Shown: positions 26,219 to 34,456 of the stretch, one piece after another
How positions within the stretch are numbered: position 1 is the first letter of the stretch
Layout: each line of letters opens with the position of its first letter
Assembly: GCA_964406605.1 (NCBI GenBank)
Contig: CAYOSF010000012.1
Coordinates: 1 to 64,000 of the forward strand
From: CAYOSF01 sp964406605
GTDB lineage: Bacteria; Chloroflexota; Dehalococcoidia; DSTF01; RBG-16-68-14
Length of the DNA: 64,000 nt
Reading direction: 5' to 3'
Position numbers and translations under genes: made by a program
Notes under the pieces: model-generated
Database searches by the model: none
Seen by the model: only the letters and a program-made list of their open reading frames with translations
Told to the model about the DNA's origin: nothing

Positions 26219-26507
26219 GGTCCTCCACCCCTACCAGGTCATCATCCGGCCGCTCATTACTGAGAAGGCAACGATCCTGGCAGGCGAGCACAAGTATGCG
26301 TTTGAGGTAAACCGCCGGGCCAACAAGAACCAGGTCCGCGACGCCATTGAGACCGCGTTCAGTGTGCGGGTCCTCAAGGTGAACACCATGAAGGTGCACG
26401 GCAAGAGACACAGGACAGCACGCGGGTACACCCGCCCACACGACTGGAAGAAGGCCATCGTAACCCTGGCCGAAGGGGATACGATCCAGATCTTCGAAGG
26501 AGTCTAG
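26211..26507 (+). CDS. rplW: 50S ribosomal protein L23
   Basis: 98 residues. GTG at 26211 chosen because GAGGAGGT precedes it and the protein then starts SKVLHPYQVIIRPLITEKAT, the family N-terminus. It overlaps rplD by 8 nt. L23 sits at the tunnel exit and binds trigger factor and SRP. Confidence 0.93.
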   Translation: MSKVLHPYQVIIRPLITEKATILAGEHKYAFEVNRRANKNQVRDAIETAFSVRVLKVNTMKVHGKRHRTARGYTRPHDWKKAIVTLAEGDTIQIFEGV

Positions 26508-26523
26508 GTAGGCTAGCGCATCC

Positions 26524-27351
26524 ATGCCGACGAAGCAGTTCAGGCCAACCTCCCCAGGCCGTCGGGGCATGACCGGCTTCACCTTCGAGGAGATCACGAA
26601 GAGCAAGCCGGAACGCCGGTTGATCGCGCCAAAGAAGAACAAGGCCGGCCGAAACCAGCAGGGCCGGATCACCGTGCGCCATCGCGGCGGTGGCGCGAAG
26701 GCCCACCTGCGAATGATCGACTTCAAGCGGGACAAATTCGGCGTGCCAGGAAAGGTCGCAGCAATAGAGTACGACCCCAATCGCACAGCTCGTATCGCGC
26801 TCATTCACTATCGCGACGGGGACAAACGCTACATTCTGGCACCCCACGGCCTCCACGTGGGCGATGTCATCGCGGCCGGCCCGGATGCGGAGATCCGCAC
26901 GGGCAATGCCCTGCCCCTGGCCAACATCCCCACCGGCATGATGGTTCACAACATCGAGCTGCGGCCGGGGGCGGGCGGCCAGCTAGCGCGCGGCGCCGGC
27001 ACGGCCGTCCAGCTCATGGCCAAGGAAGGCGCCACCTGCCTGCTGCGTCTCCCCTCCGGTGAGATGCGGCGCGTATCCTCCGCCTGCCTGGCCACCCTTG
27101 GCCAAACAGGCAACGTGGAGAACAGCCTCGTCAAGCTTGGCAAGGCAGGCCGCGCGCGCTGGAAGGGACGCCGTCCCACAACCCGCGGCGCCGCCATGAA
27201 CCCCAACGACCACCCGCACGGCGGCGGCGAGGGCAAAGCTCCAGTAGGAATGGCGGGCCCCAAGACGCCGTGGGGCAAGCCCGCCAGGGGCCGCCGCACG
27301 CGGGGCAAGAAGCCCTCCGACAGGGACATCGTGAGGCGAAGATATGACTAG
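26524..27351 (+). CDS. rplB: 50S ribosomal protein L2
   Basis: 275 residues, full length. The core KNKAGRNQQGRITVRHRGGG and the C-terminal NPNDHPHGGGEGKAPVG loop, including the His essential for peptidyl transfer in E. coli L2, are present. It follows rplW by 16 nt. Confidence 0.96.
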   Translation: MPTKQFRPTSPGRRGMTGFTFEEITKSKPERRLIAPKKNKAGRNQQGRITVRHRGGGAKAHLRMIDFKRDKFGVPGKVAAIEYDPNRTARIALIHYRDGDKRYILAPHGLHVGDVIAAGPDAEIRTGNALPLANIPTGMMVHNIELRPGAGGQLARGAGTAVQLMAKEGATCLLRLPSGEMRRVSSACLATLGQTGNVENSLVKLGKAGRARWKGRRPTTRGAAMNPNDHPHGGGEGKAPVGMAGPKTPWGKPARGRRTRGKKPSDRDIVRRRYD

Positions 27352-27387
27352 CGCGCTGATCGCCGCGCAGATCTTCGGGAGATAGCC

Positions 27388-27678
27388 GTGTCACGTTCGA
27401 CGAAGAAGGGACCGTTCGTAGAGGCCAAGCTCATGAAGCGCGTGGTCGCTGCGCGCAACAGCGGGGAGCGCACAGTGATCCGCACGTGGTCGCGAGCCAG
27501 TACGATCATGCCCGAGATGGTGGGGCTCAACATCGCCGTCCATGACGGTCGGCGCCATGTCCCCATATTCATCACGGAGAACATGGTGGGCCACAAGCTG
27601 GGGGAGTTTGCCATCACGCGCCACTTCCGTGGCCACACGGGCCGCTCGGAGCGGACAACCAGCGTCCGCAGGACCTAG
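27388..27678 (+). CDS. rpsS: 30S ribosomal protein S19
   Basis: 96 residues, GTG start (SRSTKKGPFVEAKLMKRVV). Conserved RTWSRASTIMPEMVGLNIAV and MVGHKLGEFAITRHFRGH. It binds 16S rRNA in the head with S13. Confidence 0.95.
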   Translation: MSRSTKKGPFVEAKLMKRVVAARNSGERTVIRTWSRASTIMPEMVGLNIAVHDGRRHVPIFITENMVGHKLGEFAITRHFRGHTGRSERTTSVRRT

Positions 27679-27718
27679 GAGCCAGAGAGCAAGAGCAATC
27701 GAGGGACAGACACCAGTC

Positions 27719-28057
27719 GTGGAAGTCAGCGCCACCAACCGATACGCCGGCGTTTCGCCTCGCAAGGTCCGGCAAGTGCTCCAACACCTGCCCGGCCGTT
27801 CGGTCGACGACGCTCTCGACTTGCTGAAGTTCATGCCCACCCCGCACGCCGGGCTCGTCGCCAAGATCGTCAAGTCCGCTGCCGCCAACGCTGAGAACAA
27901 CTATGCTCTGGACCCGGACTCCCTGTACGTCAAGCGCGCGGTCGCGGACGACAGCCGTCGTCTCCGCCGTTTTCGGCCGGCGGCGCGCGGGCGGGTCCAT
28001 ACGTACCGGCGACGCACCAGTCACATCACCATCGTTGTGGACGAGCGGGAGGGCTAA
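27719..28057 (+). CDS. rplV: 50S ribosomal protein L22
   Basis: 112 residues. GTG at 27719 chosen after GAGGGACAG; the open frame upstream overlaps rpsS and is not L22. RYAGVSPRKVRQVLQHLPG and the tunnel hairpin KRFRPAARGRVHTYRRRTSH-type segment (here RRFRPAARGR) are present. Confidence 0.94.
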   Translation: MEVSATNRYAGVSPRKVRQVLQHLPGRSVDDALDLLKFMPTPHAGLVAKIVKSAAANAENNYALDPDSLYVKRAVADDSRRLRRFRPAARGRVHTYRRRTSHITIVVDEREG

Positions 28058-28058
28058 C

Positions 28059-28949
28059 GTGGGACAGAAAGTGCACCCCACCGGCTTCCGGGTGGGCATC
28101 ATCTACGACTGGCAGAGCAAGTGGTTTGCGGACGCCGACTACAGTGCCCTCCTGCAGGGAGATCTCACTATTCGCAGCTACCTGGAGAAGACCATGCGGG
28201 ACGCCGGTGTGTCTCAGGTGGAGATAGAGCGCAACGCCAACTTGGTCACGGTCACCATCCACACGGCCAAGCCCGGCATCGTGATCGGCCGCGGTGGTCA
28301 GAAGGTCGATGAGCTGCGCAAGGAGTTGGAAGCCCTCACCGGCAAGCGGATCCGCGTGAACATCCAGGAGATCCGCATGCCGGAGCTTGATGCCCGCTTG
28401 GTCGCCCGGAACATCGCCGACCAGTTGGAGCGCCGCGTCGCGTTCCGGCGCGCCCTCAGGCAGACCGTCGCCCGCACCATGGCCCGCGGGGCCGAGGGCT
28501 GCAAGGCAATGGTCGCCGGCCGCCTCGGCGGCATCGAAATGTCACGCAAGGAAAGCACCATGGACGGGCGCGTGCCGCTCCACACGATTCGTGCCGACAT
28601 CGACTTCGGTCAGGCGGAAGCCCACACGACATTCGGACGCATCGGCGTGAAGGTTTGGATCTACAAGGGTGAGACGCTGCCGGAGAAGCGGCCTTCGGAA
28701 GAGCCGGCAGCGGCGCCCAGCGCGCGGAGACCAGAGCAGGCGCCGTCGGGCGCGACAGAGGCCGCGCGCGAAGCGTCACCGGAACCCGAAACGCCACCCG
28801 CCTCGGAAGCCGCGTCGTCGACAGCGGTCGAGGCAGGTGCGCCTTCGGAAACCAGCGCGGCAGCGGAGCAGCCGCCGGTCACGGCGGCGGGCAGCCCCCA
28901 GGATGACACGGTCGGACAGCCTGGGGAACAGAATCAGGAACGAGCATAG
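28059..28949 (+). CDS. rpsC: 30S ribosomal protein S3 with long Ala/Pro/Glu tail
   Basis: 296 residues, GTG start 1 nt after rplV. The S3 core (GQKVHPTGFRVGIIYDWQSK, KH domain with GIVIGRGGQKVDELRK, then ARGAEGCKAMVAGRLGG) ends near residue 212. About 84 further residues of Pro, Glu, Ala and Ser follow, absent from ordinary S3 (about 210-235). S3 forms the mRNA entry site with S4 and S5. Confidence 0.94.
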   Translation: MGQKVHPTGFRVGIIYDWQSKWFADADYSALLQGDLTIRSYLEKTMRDAGVSQVEIERNANLVTVTIHTAKPGIVIGRGGQKVDELRKELEALTGKRIRVNIQEIRMPELDARLVARNIADQLERRVAFRRALRQTVARTMARGAEGCKAMVAGRLGGIEMSRKESTMDGRVPLHTIRADIDFGQAEAHTTFGRIGVKVWIYKGETLPEKRPSEEPAAAPSARRPEQAPSGATEAAREASPEPETPPASEAASSTAVEAGAPSETSAAAEQPPVTAAGSPQDDTVGQPGEQNQERA

Positions 28950-28955
28950 AACGGT

Positions 28956-29375
28956 ATGCTGCAGCCCAAACGTGTGAAATGGCGCAAAGTCCATCGCGGT
29001 AGGCGAAGGGGCCAGGCCAACGCCGGCAACCAGGTTACCTTCGGCGAGTTCGGTCTGCAGGCAACCACTAACGCGTGGGTGACAGCCCGCCAGATCGAGG
29101 CCGCTCGCCGCGCGATCACGCACAACATGCGGCGTGGTGGAAAGGTATGGATCCGAGTCTTCCCGGACAAGCCGGTCTCGAAGAAGCCAGCCGAAACGCG
29201 AATGGGCAGCGGCAAGGGGCCGCCGGAATTCTGGGTGGCCGTGGTCAGGCGCGGTCGACTGCTCTTTGAAGTCGCCGGCGTGAACGAGGAACTGGCCCGA
29301 GAGTCGTTGCGTCTGGCATCGCACAAGCTGCCGATCGAGACCCGATTCGTCCAACGAGAGCACGAGGAACGCTAG
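28956..29375 (+). CDS. rplP: 50S ribosomal protein L16
   Basis: 139 residues, canonical (LQPKRVKWRKVHRGRRRGQA, RRGGKVWIRVFPDKPVSKKP, RMGSGKGPPEFWVAVV). L16 organises the A-site tRNA region of 23S rRNA. Confidence 0.96.
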   Translation: MLQPKRVKWRKVHRGRRRGQANAGNQVTFGEFGLQATTNAWVTARQIEAARRAITHNMRRGGKVWIRVFPDKPVSKKPAETRMGSGKGPPEFWVAVVRRGRLLFEVAGVNEELARESLRLASHKLPIETRFVQREHEER

Positions 29376-29377
29376 CC

Positions 29378-29620
29378 GTGGCACGCAGAAACAGGCAGCA
29401 AGTCGATGAGTTGCGCGACCTCTCTGACGAGGACCTGGCAAAGGAACTGGAAGAGACCTATCGCCGCCTGTTCACCAGCCGCCTCCAGCTCTCCACTCGG
29501 CAGCTCGCGAACACTTCGTTGCCGCGCAAGACCCGGCAGCGAATCGCCCGGATCAAGACCATCCAACGAGAACGTGAGCTGGCCGCCTTGTACGAAGCAG
29601 CCACCGGAGCGGAGTCATAG
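29378..29620 (+). CDS. rpmC: 50S ribosomal protein L29
   Basis: 80 residues, GTG start 2 nt after rplP. Helical core ELRDLSDEDLAKELEETYRR and NTSLPRKTRQRIARIKTIQR. L29 lies beside L23 at the tunnel exit. Confidence 0.92.
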   Translation: MARRNRQQVDELRDLSDEDLAKELEETYRRLFTSRLQLSTRQLANTSLPRKTRQRIARIKTIQRERELAALYEAATGAES

Positions 29621-29623
29621 ACC

Positions 29624-30320
29624 ATGCCCGGACAACGAAAGAGCCTGACCGGCACCGTAGTGAGCGATCGGATGGACAAGACGGTGGTCGTCGCTGTCGA
29701 GACCACAAGCCGCCACCGCCTGTACCGCAAGATCCTCAGGCGCAACAAGCGCTACCTGGCGCATGACGATCTTCTGGGCGCGAAGCCGGGCGACCTCGTC
29801 CGTATTCTGGAGACACGACCGTTGTCCCGGCGCAAGCGCTGGCGGGTCGCCGAGATCCTGCAGCGGGGTGAGGTGGCCGAGATCGCGCCGCGCGAGATCG
29901 ACAGCGAGTACCTGGGACGGCCCCGGGAACGCGAGACAGAAGCTCCCCAAGAGCCGCTGCTCGAAGAGGCCCCAGTCTCGGAGGCCGCCGCCGAGCCGGA
30001 GGAGGCTGCCCTGCCCGANNNNNNNNNNNNNNNNNNNNNNNNNNNNNNNNNNNNNNNNNNNNNNNNNNNNNNNNNNNNNNNNNNNNNNNNNNNNNNNNNN
30101 NNNNNNNNNNNNNNNNNNAGCCGCCCTAGAGGCCCCCGCGCCGGAACCAAGCGCCGAGCCGGAGGAGGCTGCCCTGCCCGAAGCCGCCCTAGAGGCCCCC
30201 GCGCCGGAACCAAGCGCCGAGCCGGAGGAGGCTGCCTTGCCCGAAGACGCCGTGGAGGCCCCCGCGCCGGAGCCTGTGACCGAGGAAGAGCAAGATCGCA
30301 CAGAGGAGCGCGAGGGGTAG
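29624..30320 (+). CDS. rpsQ: 30S ribosomal protein S17 with long repetitive Ala/Pro/Glu tail, interrupted by assembly gap
   Basis: The S17 core is the first 85 residues (SLTGTVVSDRMDKTVVVAVE, then HDDLLGAKPGDLVRILETRP). A tail rich in Ala, Pro and Glu follows from about residue 95 and runs into the 100-N gap. After the gap the same tail resumes in a different register and stops with TAG at 30318. The register change is explained by the gap being a placeholder of 100 N rather than a measured length. The tail is built of 21-residue (63-bp) repeats (AEPEEAALPEAALEAPAPEP). Ordinary S17 is 80-90 residues; this one exceeds 195. Confidence 0.88.
30019..30118. other. Assembly gap (100 N)
   Basis: The run of N begins exactly at the end of a 63-bp repeat unit (ending CTGCCCGA) and the sequence resumes at the first base of the next unit. 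The true number of missing units is unknown. Confidence 0.99.
30119..30270 (+). repeat. 63-bp tandem repeat in the rpsQ tail
   Basis: Unit 30119-30181 and unit 30182-30244 differ at one base (CTGCCC/CTTGCC region); a degenerate third unit starts at 30245. The last 29 bases before the gap match the end of the unit. The unit is a multiple of 3, so copy-number change keeps the frame. Confidence 0.9.
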
Positions 30321-30688
30321 TGATCCAGAAATACTCGCGGCTCAGGGTAGCCGACAACTCGGGAGCCCGCCAGATCATGTGCATCCAGGTGCTGGGCGGC
30401 ACCAGGCGGCGCTATGCCCGTGTGGGCGATGTCTTCGTCGCCTCTGTCAAACAGGCCCAGGCTGGGGCCGCCATCAAGAAGGGCGACGTGGTCCGCGCCG
30501 TCGTCGTGCGCACCGCCAAGGGCTGGCAGCGCAGCGACGGCTCATCGATCAGGTTCGACGACAACGCGGCCGTCGTCTTGGCCGACATGGAGAACCCGCG
30601 CGGCACCCGCGTCTTCGGACCCGTCGCCCGCGAACTGCGCGAGCGGCGTTTCATGAAGATTATCTCTCTGGCGCCGGAGGTGGTGTGA
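30320..30688 (+). CDS. rplN: 50S ribosomal protein L14
   Basis: 122 residues, GTG start sharing the G of the rpsQ TAG stop. IQKYSRLRVADNSGARQIMC and ARELRERRFMKIISLAPEVV are canonical. L14 contacts L19 at the subunit interface. Confidence 0.95.
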   Translation: MIQKYSRLRVADNSGARQIMCIQVLGGTRRRYARVGDVFVASVKQAQAGAAIKKGDVVRAVVVRTAKGWQRSDGSSIRFDDNAAVVLADMENPRGTRVFGPVARELRERRFMKIISLAPEVV

Positions 30689-31002
30689 TGCAAAGGCTGA
30701 AGCGCGACGATCTCGTGCAGGTCATCACGGGCAAGGAACGCGGCAAACAGGGCCAGGTGCGCGAGGTCTTGGCCGCCGGACAGCGGGTGACAGTCCAAGG
30801 CCTGAACTTAGTCAAGCGACACCAGCGGCAGCGAAGCGAGCGCCATCCCGCCGGCATTATCGAAAAGGAGGCCCCCATCCACGCCTCCAACGTGAGGCTT
30901 GTCTGCCGGGCGTGCGAGAAGATGACGCGTGTCCGCTTCCGTATCCGGTCCGACGGTGCCAAGGTGCGCGTCTGTCGGTCCTGCGACCAGGATATTGACT
31001 AG
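30688..31002 (+). CDS. rplX: 50S ribosomal protein L24
   Basis: 104 residues; ATG overlaps the rplN TGA by one base. KOW motif DLVQVITGKERGKQGQVREV and NLVKRHQR. The C-terminus has a four-Cys ribbon-like arrangement (LVCRACEKMTRV, VRVCRSCDQ), a feature of zinc-type L24 in some phyla. L24 initiates 50S assembly. Confidence 0.93.
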   Translation: MQRLKRDDLVQVITGKERGKQGQVREVLAAGQRVTVQGLNLVKRHQRQRSERHPAGIIEKEAPIHASNVRLVCRACEKMTRVRFRIRSDGAKVRVCRSCDQDID

Positions 31003-31035
31003 GAACGAGACGACCGAGAGCGAGATGTTCGGAAG

Positions 31036-31581
31036 ATGGCAGCAAGACTGAAGCAACGCTTCAAGGACGAGATTGCACCGGCCCTCATGCAGGAGTTCGG
31101 CTACGGCAACGTGATGCAAGTGCCTCGGGTGGAGAAGGTAGTGCTCAATGTCGGGCTCGGTGAAGCGACGCAGAACGCGAAGGCGCTGGACGCGGTCTCC
31201 GACGATCTGGGCACGATCTCCGGACAGAAGCCGGTGATCACCCGCGCCAAGCGCTCCATCGCCAACTTCAAGATCCGGGAGGGCAACCCCATCGGTCTGT
31301 CCGTGACAGTGCGCGGCGAGCGGATGTGGGAGTTTCTTGATCGGCTCGTGAACGCCGCGTTGCCCCGTATCCGTGACTTCCGTGGTGTTTCGCCCAAGGC
31401 CTTCGACGGGCGTGGGAACTTCAGCCTCGGCATCCGAGAACAGCTCATCTTCCCTGAGATCGAATACGACAAAGTGGACCGCGTTCGCGGTCTCCAGATC
31501 AACATCATCACGACTGCCAGCAACGACGAGGAGGGGACGCGGCTGCTGGAGCTGCTGGGCATGCCCTTCAGCCGCAGCTAG
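31036..31581 (+). CDS. rplE: 50S ribosomal protein L5
   Basis: 181 residues, canonical length. VPRVEKVVLNVGLGEATQNA, then RAKRSIANFKIREGNPIGLS and FPEIEYDKVDRVRGLQINI. L5 binds 5S rRNA and contacts the P-site tRNA. Confidence 0.95.
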   Translation: MAARLKQRFKDEIAPALMQEFGYGNVMQVPRVEKVVLNVGLGEATQNAKALDAVSDDLGTISGQKPVITRAKRSIANFKIREGNPIGLSVTVRGERMWEFLDRLVNAALPRIRDFRGVSPKAFDGRGNFSLGIREQLIFPEIEYDKVDRVRGLQINIITTASNDEEGTRLLELLGMPFSRS

Positions 31582-31593
31582 TGGGAGGCATTG

Positions 31594-31779
31594 ATGGCGA
31601 AGAAAGCACTCGTTGAAAAAGCCAAGAGACCACCCAAGTATGGGACACGGGTGGTACGCCGCTGCCAAACCTGCGGCCGGCCGCGAGCCTACATGCGCCA
31701 TTTCGCCCTATGTCGCATCTGTTTTCGCCGGTTCGCACTGGAAGGGAAGCTGCCGGGAGTGAAGAAGTCAAGCTGGTAA
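31594..31779 (+). CDS. rpsN: 30S ribosomal protein S14, zinc type
   Basis: 61 residues; ATG at 31594 chosen over the TTG at 31591 because of GGGAGG spacing. The short zinc-binding form: CQTCGRPRAYMRHFALCRIC provides the four Cys ligands. Begins AKKALVEKAKRPPKYGTR. Confidence 0.94.
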   Translation: MAKKALVEKAKRPPKYGTRVVRRCQTCGRPRAYMRHFALCRICFRRFALEGKLPGVKKSSW

Positions 31780-31795
31780 TAGGGGGTACGCAAGC

Positions 31796-32194
31796 ATGAC
31801 GATGACCGACCCAATCGCCGACATGTTGACCCGTATCCGCAACGCGGTGACCGTCCGGCACGACTACGTCAACATCCCCGCATCCAAGATGAAGGTCGCC
31901 ATCGCGAAGGTCCTCAAGGATGAGGGGTTCGTCCGCGACTTTGAGACCTTCGAGGAGGGACCACGGCGCTTCGTCCGCGTCCACCTTAGCTACACCGACA
32001 AGCGGGAGCCTCTGCTCAACGGCCTGAAGCGGGTGAGCCGTCCCGGGCTCCGCGTCTACGTGCAGAAGCGAGAGATACCCCGCGTGTACAACGGTCTCGG
32101 CATCGCCATCCTTTCTACGCCCAAGGGCATCATGGCCGGTCAGCAGGCCTGGCGCCAGCAGACGGGCGGTGAGGTACTGTGCTACGTCTGGTAG
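31796..32194 (+). CDS. rpsH: 30S ribosomal protein S8
   Basis: 132 residues. TDPIADMLTRIRNAV at the start and GLGIAILSTPKGIMAGQQAW near the end are canonical. S8 binds the central domain of 16S rRNA and in E. coli represses the spc operon. A second in-frame ATG lies two codons on. Confidence 0.95.
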   Translation: MTMTDPIADMLTRIRNAVTVRHDYVNIPASKMKVAIAKVLKDEGFVRDFETFEEGPRRFVRVHLSYTDKREPLLNGLKRVSRPGLRVYVQKREIPRVYNGLGIAILSTPKGIMAGQQAWRQQTGGEVLCYVW

Positions 32195-32204
32195 GTAGGT
32201 GAGC

Positions 32205-32750
32205 ATGTCACGCGTTGGTAGGCAGCCCATCCCAATCCCCTCCTCGGTCAAAGTCCAGATCGAGGGGATGTCGGTTACCGTGAGCGGCCCCAAGGGCGAG
32301 CTCCGCCGGGACATCCACCCTGAGATTCGGGCGACCGTTGAGGACGGCAATCTCATCGTGGCCCGCCCGAGCGACCAGGCCCAACACCGGGCGCTTCACG
32401 GCCTCACCAGAGCGCTGCTGGCCAACATGGTAAACGGCGTGGAGAACGGTTTCAGCAAGACGCTGGAACTGCACGGCGTAGGCTACCGCGCGCAGCAAAT
32501 GGGGTCCAACATCCAGGTTGCCGTCGGTTTCTCCCACGCCGTGGACGTGACGGCACCGGCGGGCATCAGCCTGGAGGTGGAGGGCACGAGCCGCATCCAC
32601 GTCCGTGGCATCGACAAAGAGCTCGTGGGCCAGGTAGCGGCGGAGATCCGCAGGATAAGGCCACCTGAACCATACAAAGGAAAGGGGATTCGCTACGAAG
32701 GTGAGCACGTGCGGCGCAAGGCCGGCAAGGCCGGCAAGACGCTGCACTAG
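32205..32750 (+). CDS. rplF: 50S ribosomal protein L6
   Basis: 181 residues; ATG at 32205 (SRVGRQPIPIPSSVKVQIEG) preferred over GTG at 32199, which is probably part of the ribosome site. The two L6 domains and the C-terminal RRIRPPEPYKGKGIRYEGEH are intact. Confidence 0.94.
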   Translation: MSRVGRQPIPIPSSVKVQIEGMSVTVSGPKGELRRDIHPEIRATVEDGNLIVARPSDQAQHRALHGLTRALLANMVNGVENGFSKTLELHGVGYRAQQMGSNIQVAVGFSHAVDVTAPAGISLEVEGTSRIHVRGIDKELVGQVAAEIRRIRPPEPYKGKGIRYEGEHVRRKAGKAGKTLH

Positions 32751-32762
32751 GGGTGCGCGAGG

Positions 32763-33131
32763 ATGAAGCGGCTGAAGACACCCTACGCTGCTAGGTTGCG
32801 GCGACACGCGCGGGTGCGCAAGAAGGTGCGCGGCACCCAGCAGAGACCGCGGCTCTCTGTCTACCGCAGCCTTGCACACATCTACGCCCAGGTCATTGAT
32901 GACGACGCTGGCCGCACCCTGGTCGCGGCCTCGGACCTGGAACCGGAGACGCGGAGACAGACGAACGGCAAGCGGAAGACGGAGGTGGCAGCGCTGGTGG
33001 GTGAACTGCTGGCGCGGCGCGCTGTTGAGCGCGGAATCAGCCAGGTCGTCTTCGACCGTGGCGGCTACAAGTACCACGGCCGGGTGAAGGCTCTGGCCGC
33101 AGCCGTCCGCGAGGGCGGCCTCAAGTTCTAG
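32763..33131 (+). CDS. rplR: 50S ribosomal protein L18
   Basis: 122 residues. RLRRHARVRKKVRGTQQRPR and the 5S-binding region VVFDRGGYKYHGRVKALAAA are canonical. It binds 5S rRNA with L5. Confidence 0.95.
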   Translation: MKRLKTPYAARLRRHARVRKKVRGTQQRPRLSVYRSLAHIYAQVIDDDAGRTLVAASDLEPETRRQTNGKRKTEVAALVGELLARRAVERGISQVVFDRGGYKYHGRVKALAAAVREGGLKF

Positions 33132-33139
33132 GGAGCACG

Positions 33140-33685
33140 ATGGTAACCGCAACGCCAGACTACCAACAAGAGGAAGACCGAGAGCCGGAACTCACCGAAA
33201 AGGTGCTGTACATCAACCGCATCGCAAAGGTCGTGAAAGGCGGCCGTCGCTTCAACTTCAGCGCTGTCGTCGTCGTCGGCGACGGGCAGGGACGCGTGGG
33301 CGCCGGCTTGGGCAAGGCTCACGAAGTTCCCGAGGCGATCCGCAAGGGTGCCACAATAGCCCGGCGGAACCTGATCCAGGTGCCGATGCGGGACAGCACC
33401 ATCCCGCACGAGGTGGTCGCGCGATTCGGTGCAGCCAAGGTGTTGCTGAAGCCTGCCTCGCCTGGCACCGGCGTCATCGCTGGGGGTGGGGTCCGTGCCG
33501 TCCTTGAGGCGGCCGGCATCCGGGATGTCCTCACGAAGTCGCTCGGGAGCAGCAACCCGATAAATGTCGTGAAGGCAACCATCCAGGGACTGTCCACTCT
33601 GCGTCTGCCCGAAGAAGCTGTCGCGCGGCGCAAAGCCTTCGCTCAGGCGCTGCCGCCTCCGGAGGAGGAGCCCGCTGATGGGTAG
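33140..33685 (+). CDS. rpsE: 30S ribosomal protein S5
   Basis: 181 residues. N-terminal dsRNA-binding-like domain (VLYINRIAKVVKGGRRFNFS, VVVGDGQGRVGAGLGKAHEV) and C-terminal GVRAVLEAAGIRDVLTKSLG. S5 helps form the mRNA entry site. Overlaps rpmD by 8 nt. Confidence 0.95.
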   Translation: MVTATPDYQQEEDREPELTEKVLYINRIAKVVKGGRRFNFSAVVVVGDGQGRVGAGLGKAHEVPEAIRKGATIARRNLIQVPMRDSTIPHEVVARFGAAKVLLKPASPGTGVIAGGGVRAVLEAAGIRDVLTKSLGSSNPINVVKATIQGLSTLRLPEEAVARRKAFAQALPPPEEEPADG

Positions 33686-33863
33686 GCTCCGCATCACATG
33701 GGTCCGCAGCAGCGTCGGCCGAAGGTTCGACCAGAAGCGCACCATTCGCGCGTTGGGCCTACGCAGACTGGGCCAAACAGTCGAGCATGGCGATTCGGCT
33801 TCGGTGCGTGGTATGATCAGCAAAGTGCACCATTTGGTGACCGTCGAAGAGGCGGAGGAGTAG
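33678..33863 (+). CDS. rpmD: 50S ribosomal protein L30
   Basis: 61 residues, normal length. LRITWVRSSVGRRFDQKRTI, then LGLRRLGQTVEHGDSASVRG. Start lies inside the end of rpsE. Confidence 0.92.
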   Translation: MGRLRITWVRSSVGRRFDQKRTIRALGLRRLGQTVEHGDSASVRGMISKVHHLVTVEEAEE

Positions 33864-33865
33864 CC

Positions 33866-34456
33866 GTGCAACAGCACGAGCTTCGTCCGCCCCGAGGTGC
33901 GAAGAAGCCGCGCAAGCGGATCGGCCGTGGCAACGCCAGCGGCCATGGGACATATTCCGGGCGAGGGCTAAAAGGGCAGAAGGCTCGCGCCGGCTCGCAT
34001 ATTCGCCCTGGTTTCGAGGGCGGCCAGACCCCCCTTATACGACGCCTACCACGCCGCCGGGGCTTTCGCAATCCGTTCCGGGTCTCCTTCACACCGGTGA
34101 ACTTGAGAAAGCTGGGCGAGTTCCCTGCGGGCAGTGAGGTCACGCCGGAAGCTCTGCGGGAGGCGCGCATCGTGCGCTCCCTGCGCACTCCGGTCAAGAT
34201 TCTGGGCGAAGGTGAGCTGAATGTGGCACTCACGGTCCGGGTGCATCGCGTCTCATCATCCGCGCGCGCCAAGATCGAGAGCGCGGGCGGAACGGTAGAG
34301 GAACTGATCCCGCGTCCCATGCAGCCTGAGGAAAAGCAACAGCCACGACGGGCCAAGAAGGCCAAGGAGGCGGTCGCCATGGCGGAGGAACAGGCGTCCT
34401 CCGCTCCGGACGCGGAACAAGAGGAGAGGAATGACAGCGGCAGCGAGACCAGCTAG
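33866..34456 (+). CDS. rplO: 50S ribosomal protein L15 with acidic C-terminal tail
   Basis: 196 residues; GTG at 33866 after GGCGGAGGAG, directly behind rpmD. L15 core: KRIGRGNASGHGTYSGRGLK, GFEGGQTPLIRRLPRRRGF. The family usually ends near residue 150; here about 45 extra residues (Glu, Ala, Gln, Lys) follow EELIPRP. The 3' end overlaps secY by 26 nt. Confidence 0.93.
   Translation: MQQHELRPPRGAKKPRKRIGRGNASGHGTYSGRGLKGQKARAGSHIRPGFEGGQTPLIRRLPRRRGFRNPFRVSFTPVNLRKLGEFPAGSEVTPEALREARIVRSLRTPVKILGEGELNVALTVRVHRVSSSARAKIESAGGTVEELIPRPMQPEEKQQPRRAKKAKEAVAMAEEQASSAPDAEQEERNDSGSETS

Noticed and set aside
27903..28058. Longer N-terminus for S3 (and similarly for L22, L24, S4, Map and L13)
   Set aside because: The extra codons overlap the preceding gene; internal starts with ribosome sites give the normal family N-termini.
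30119..30270. 63-bp repeats considered as a CRISPR or minisatellite outside genes
   Set aside because: The units are contiguous without spacers, a multiple of three, and in frame with the S17 tail up to its stop codon.
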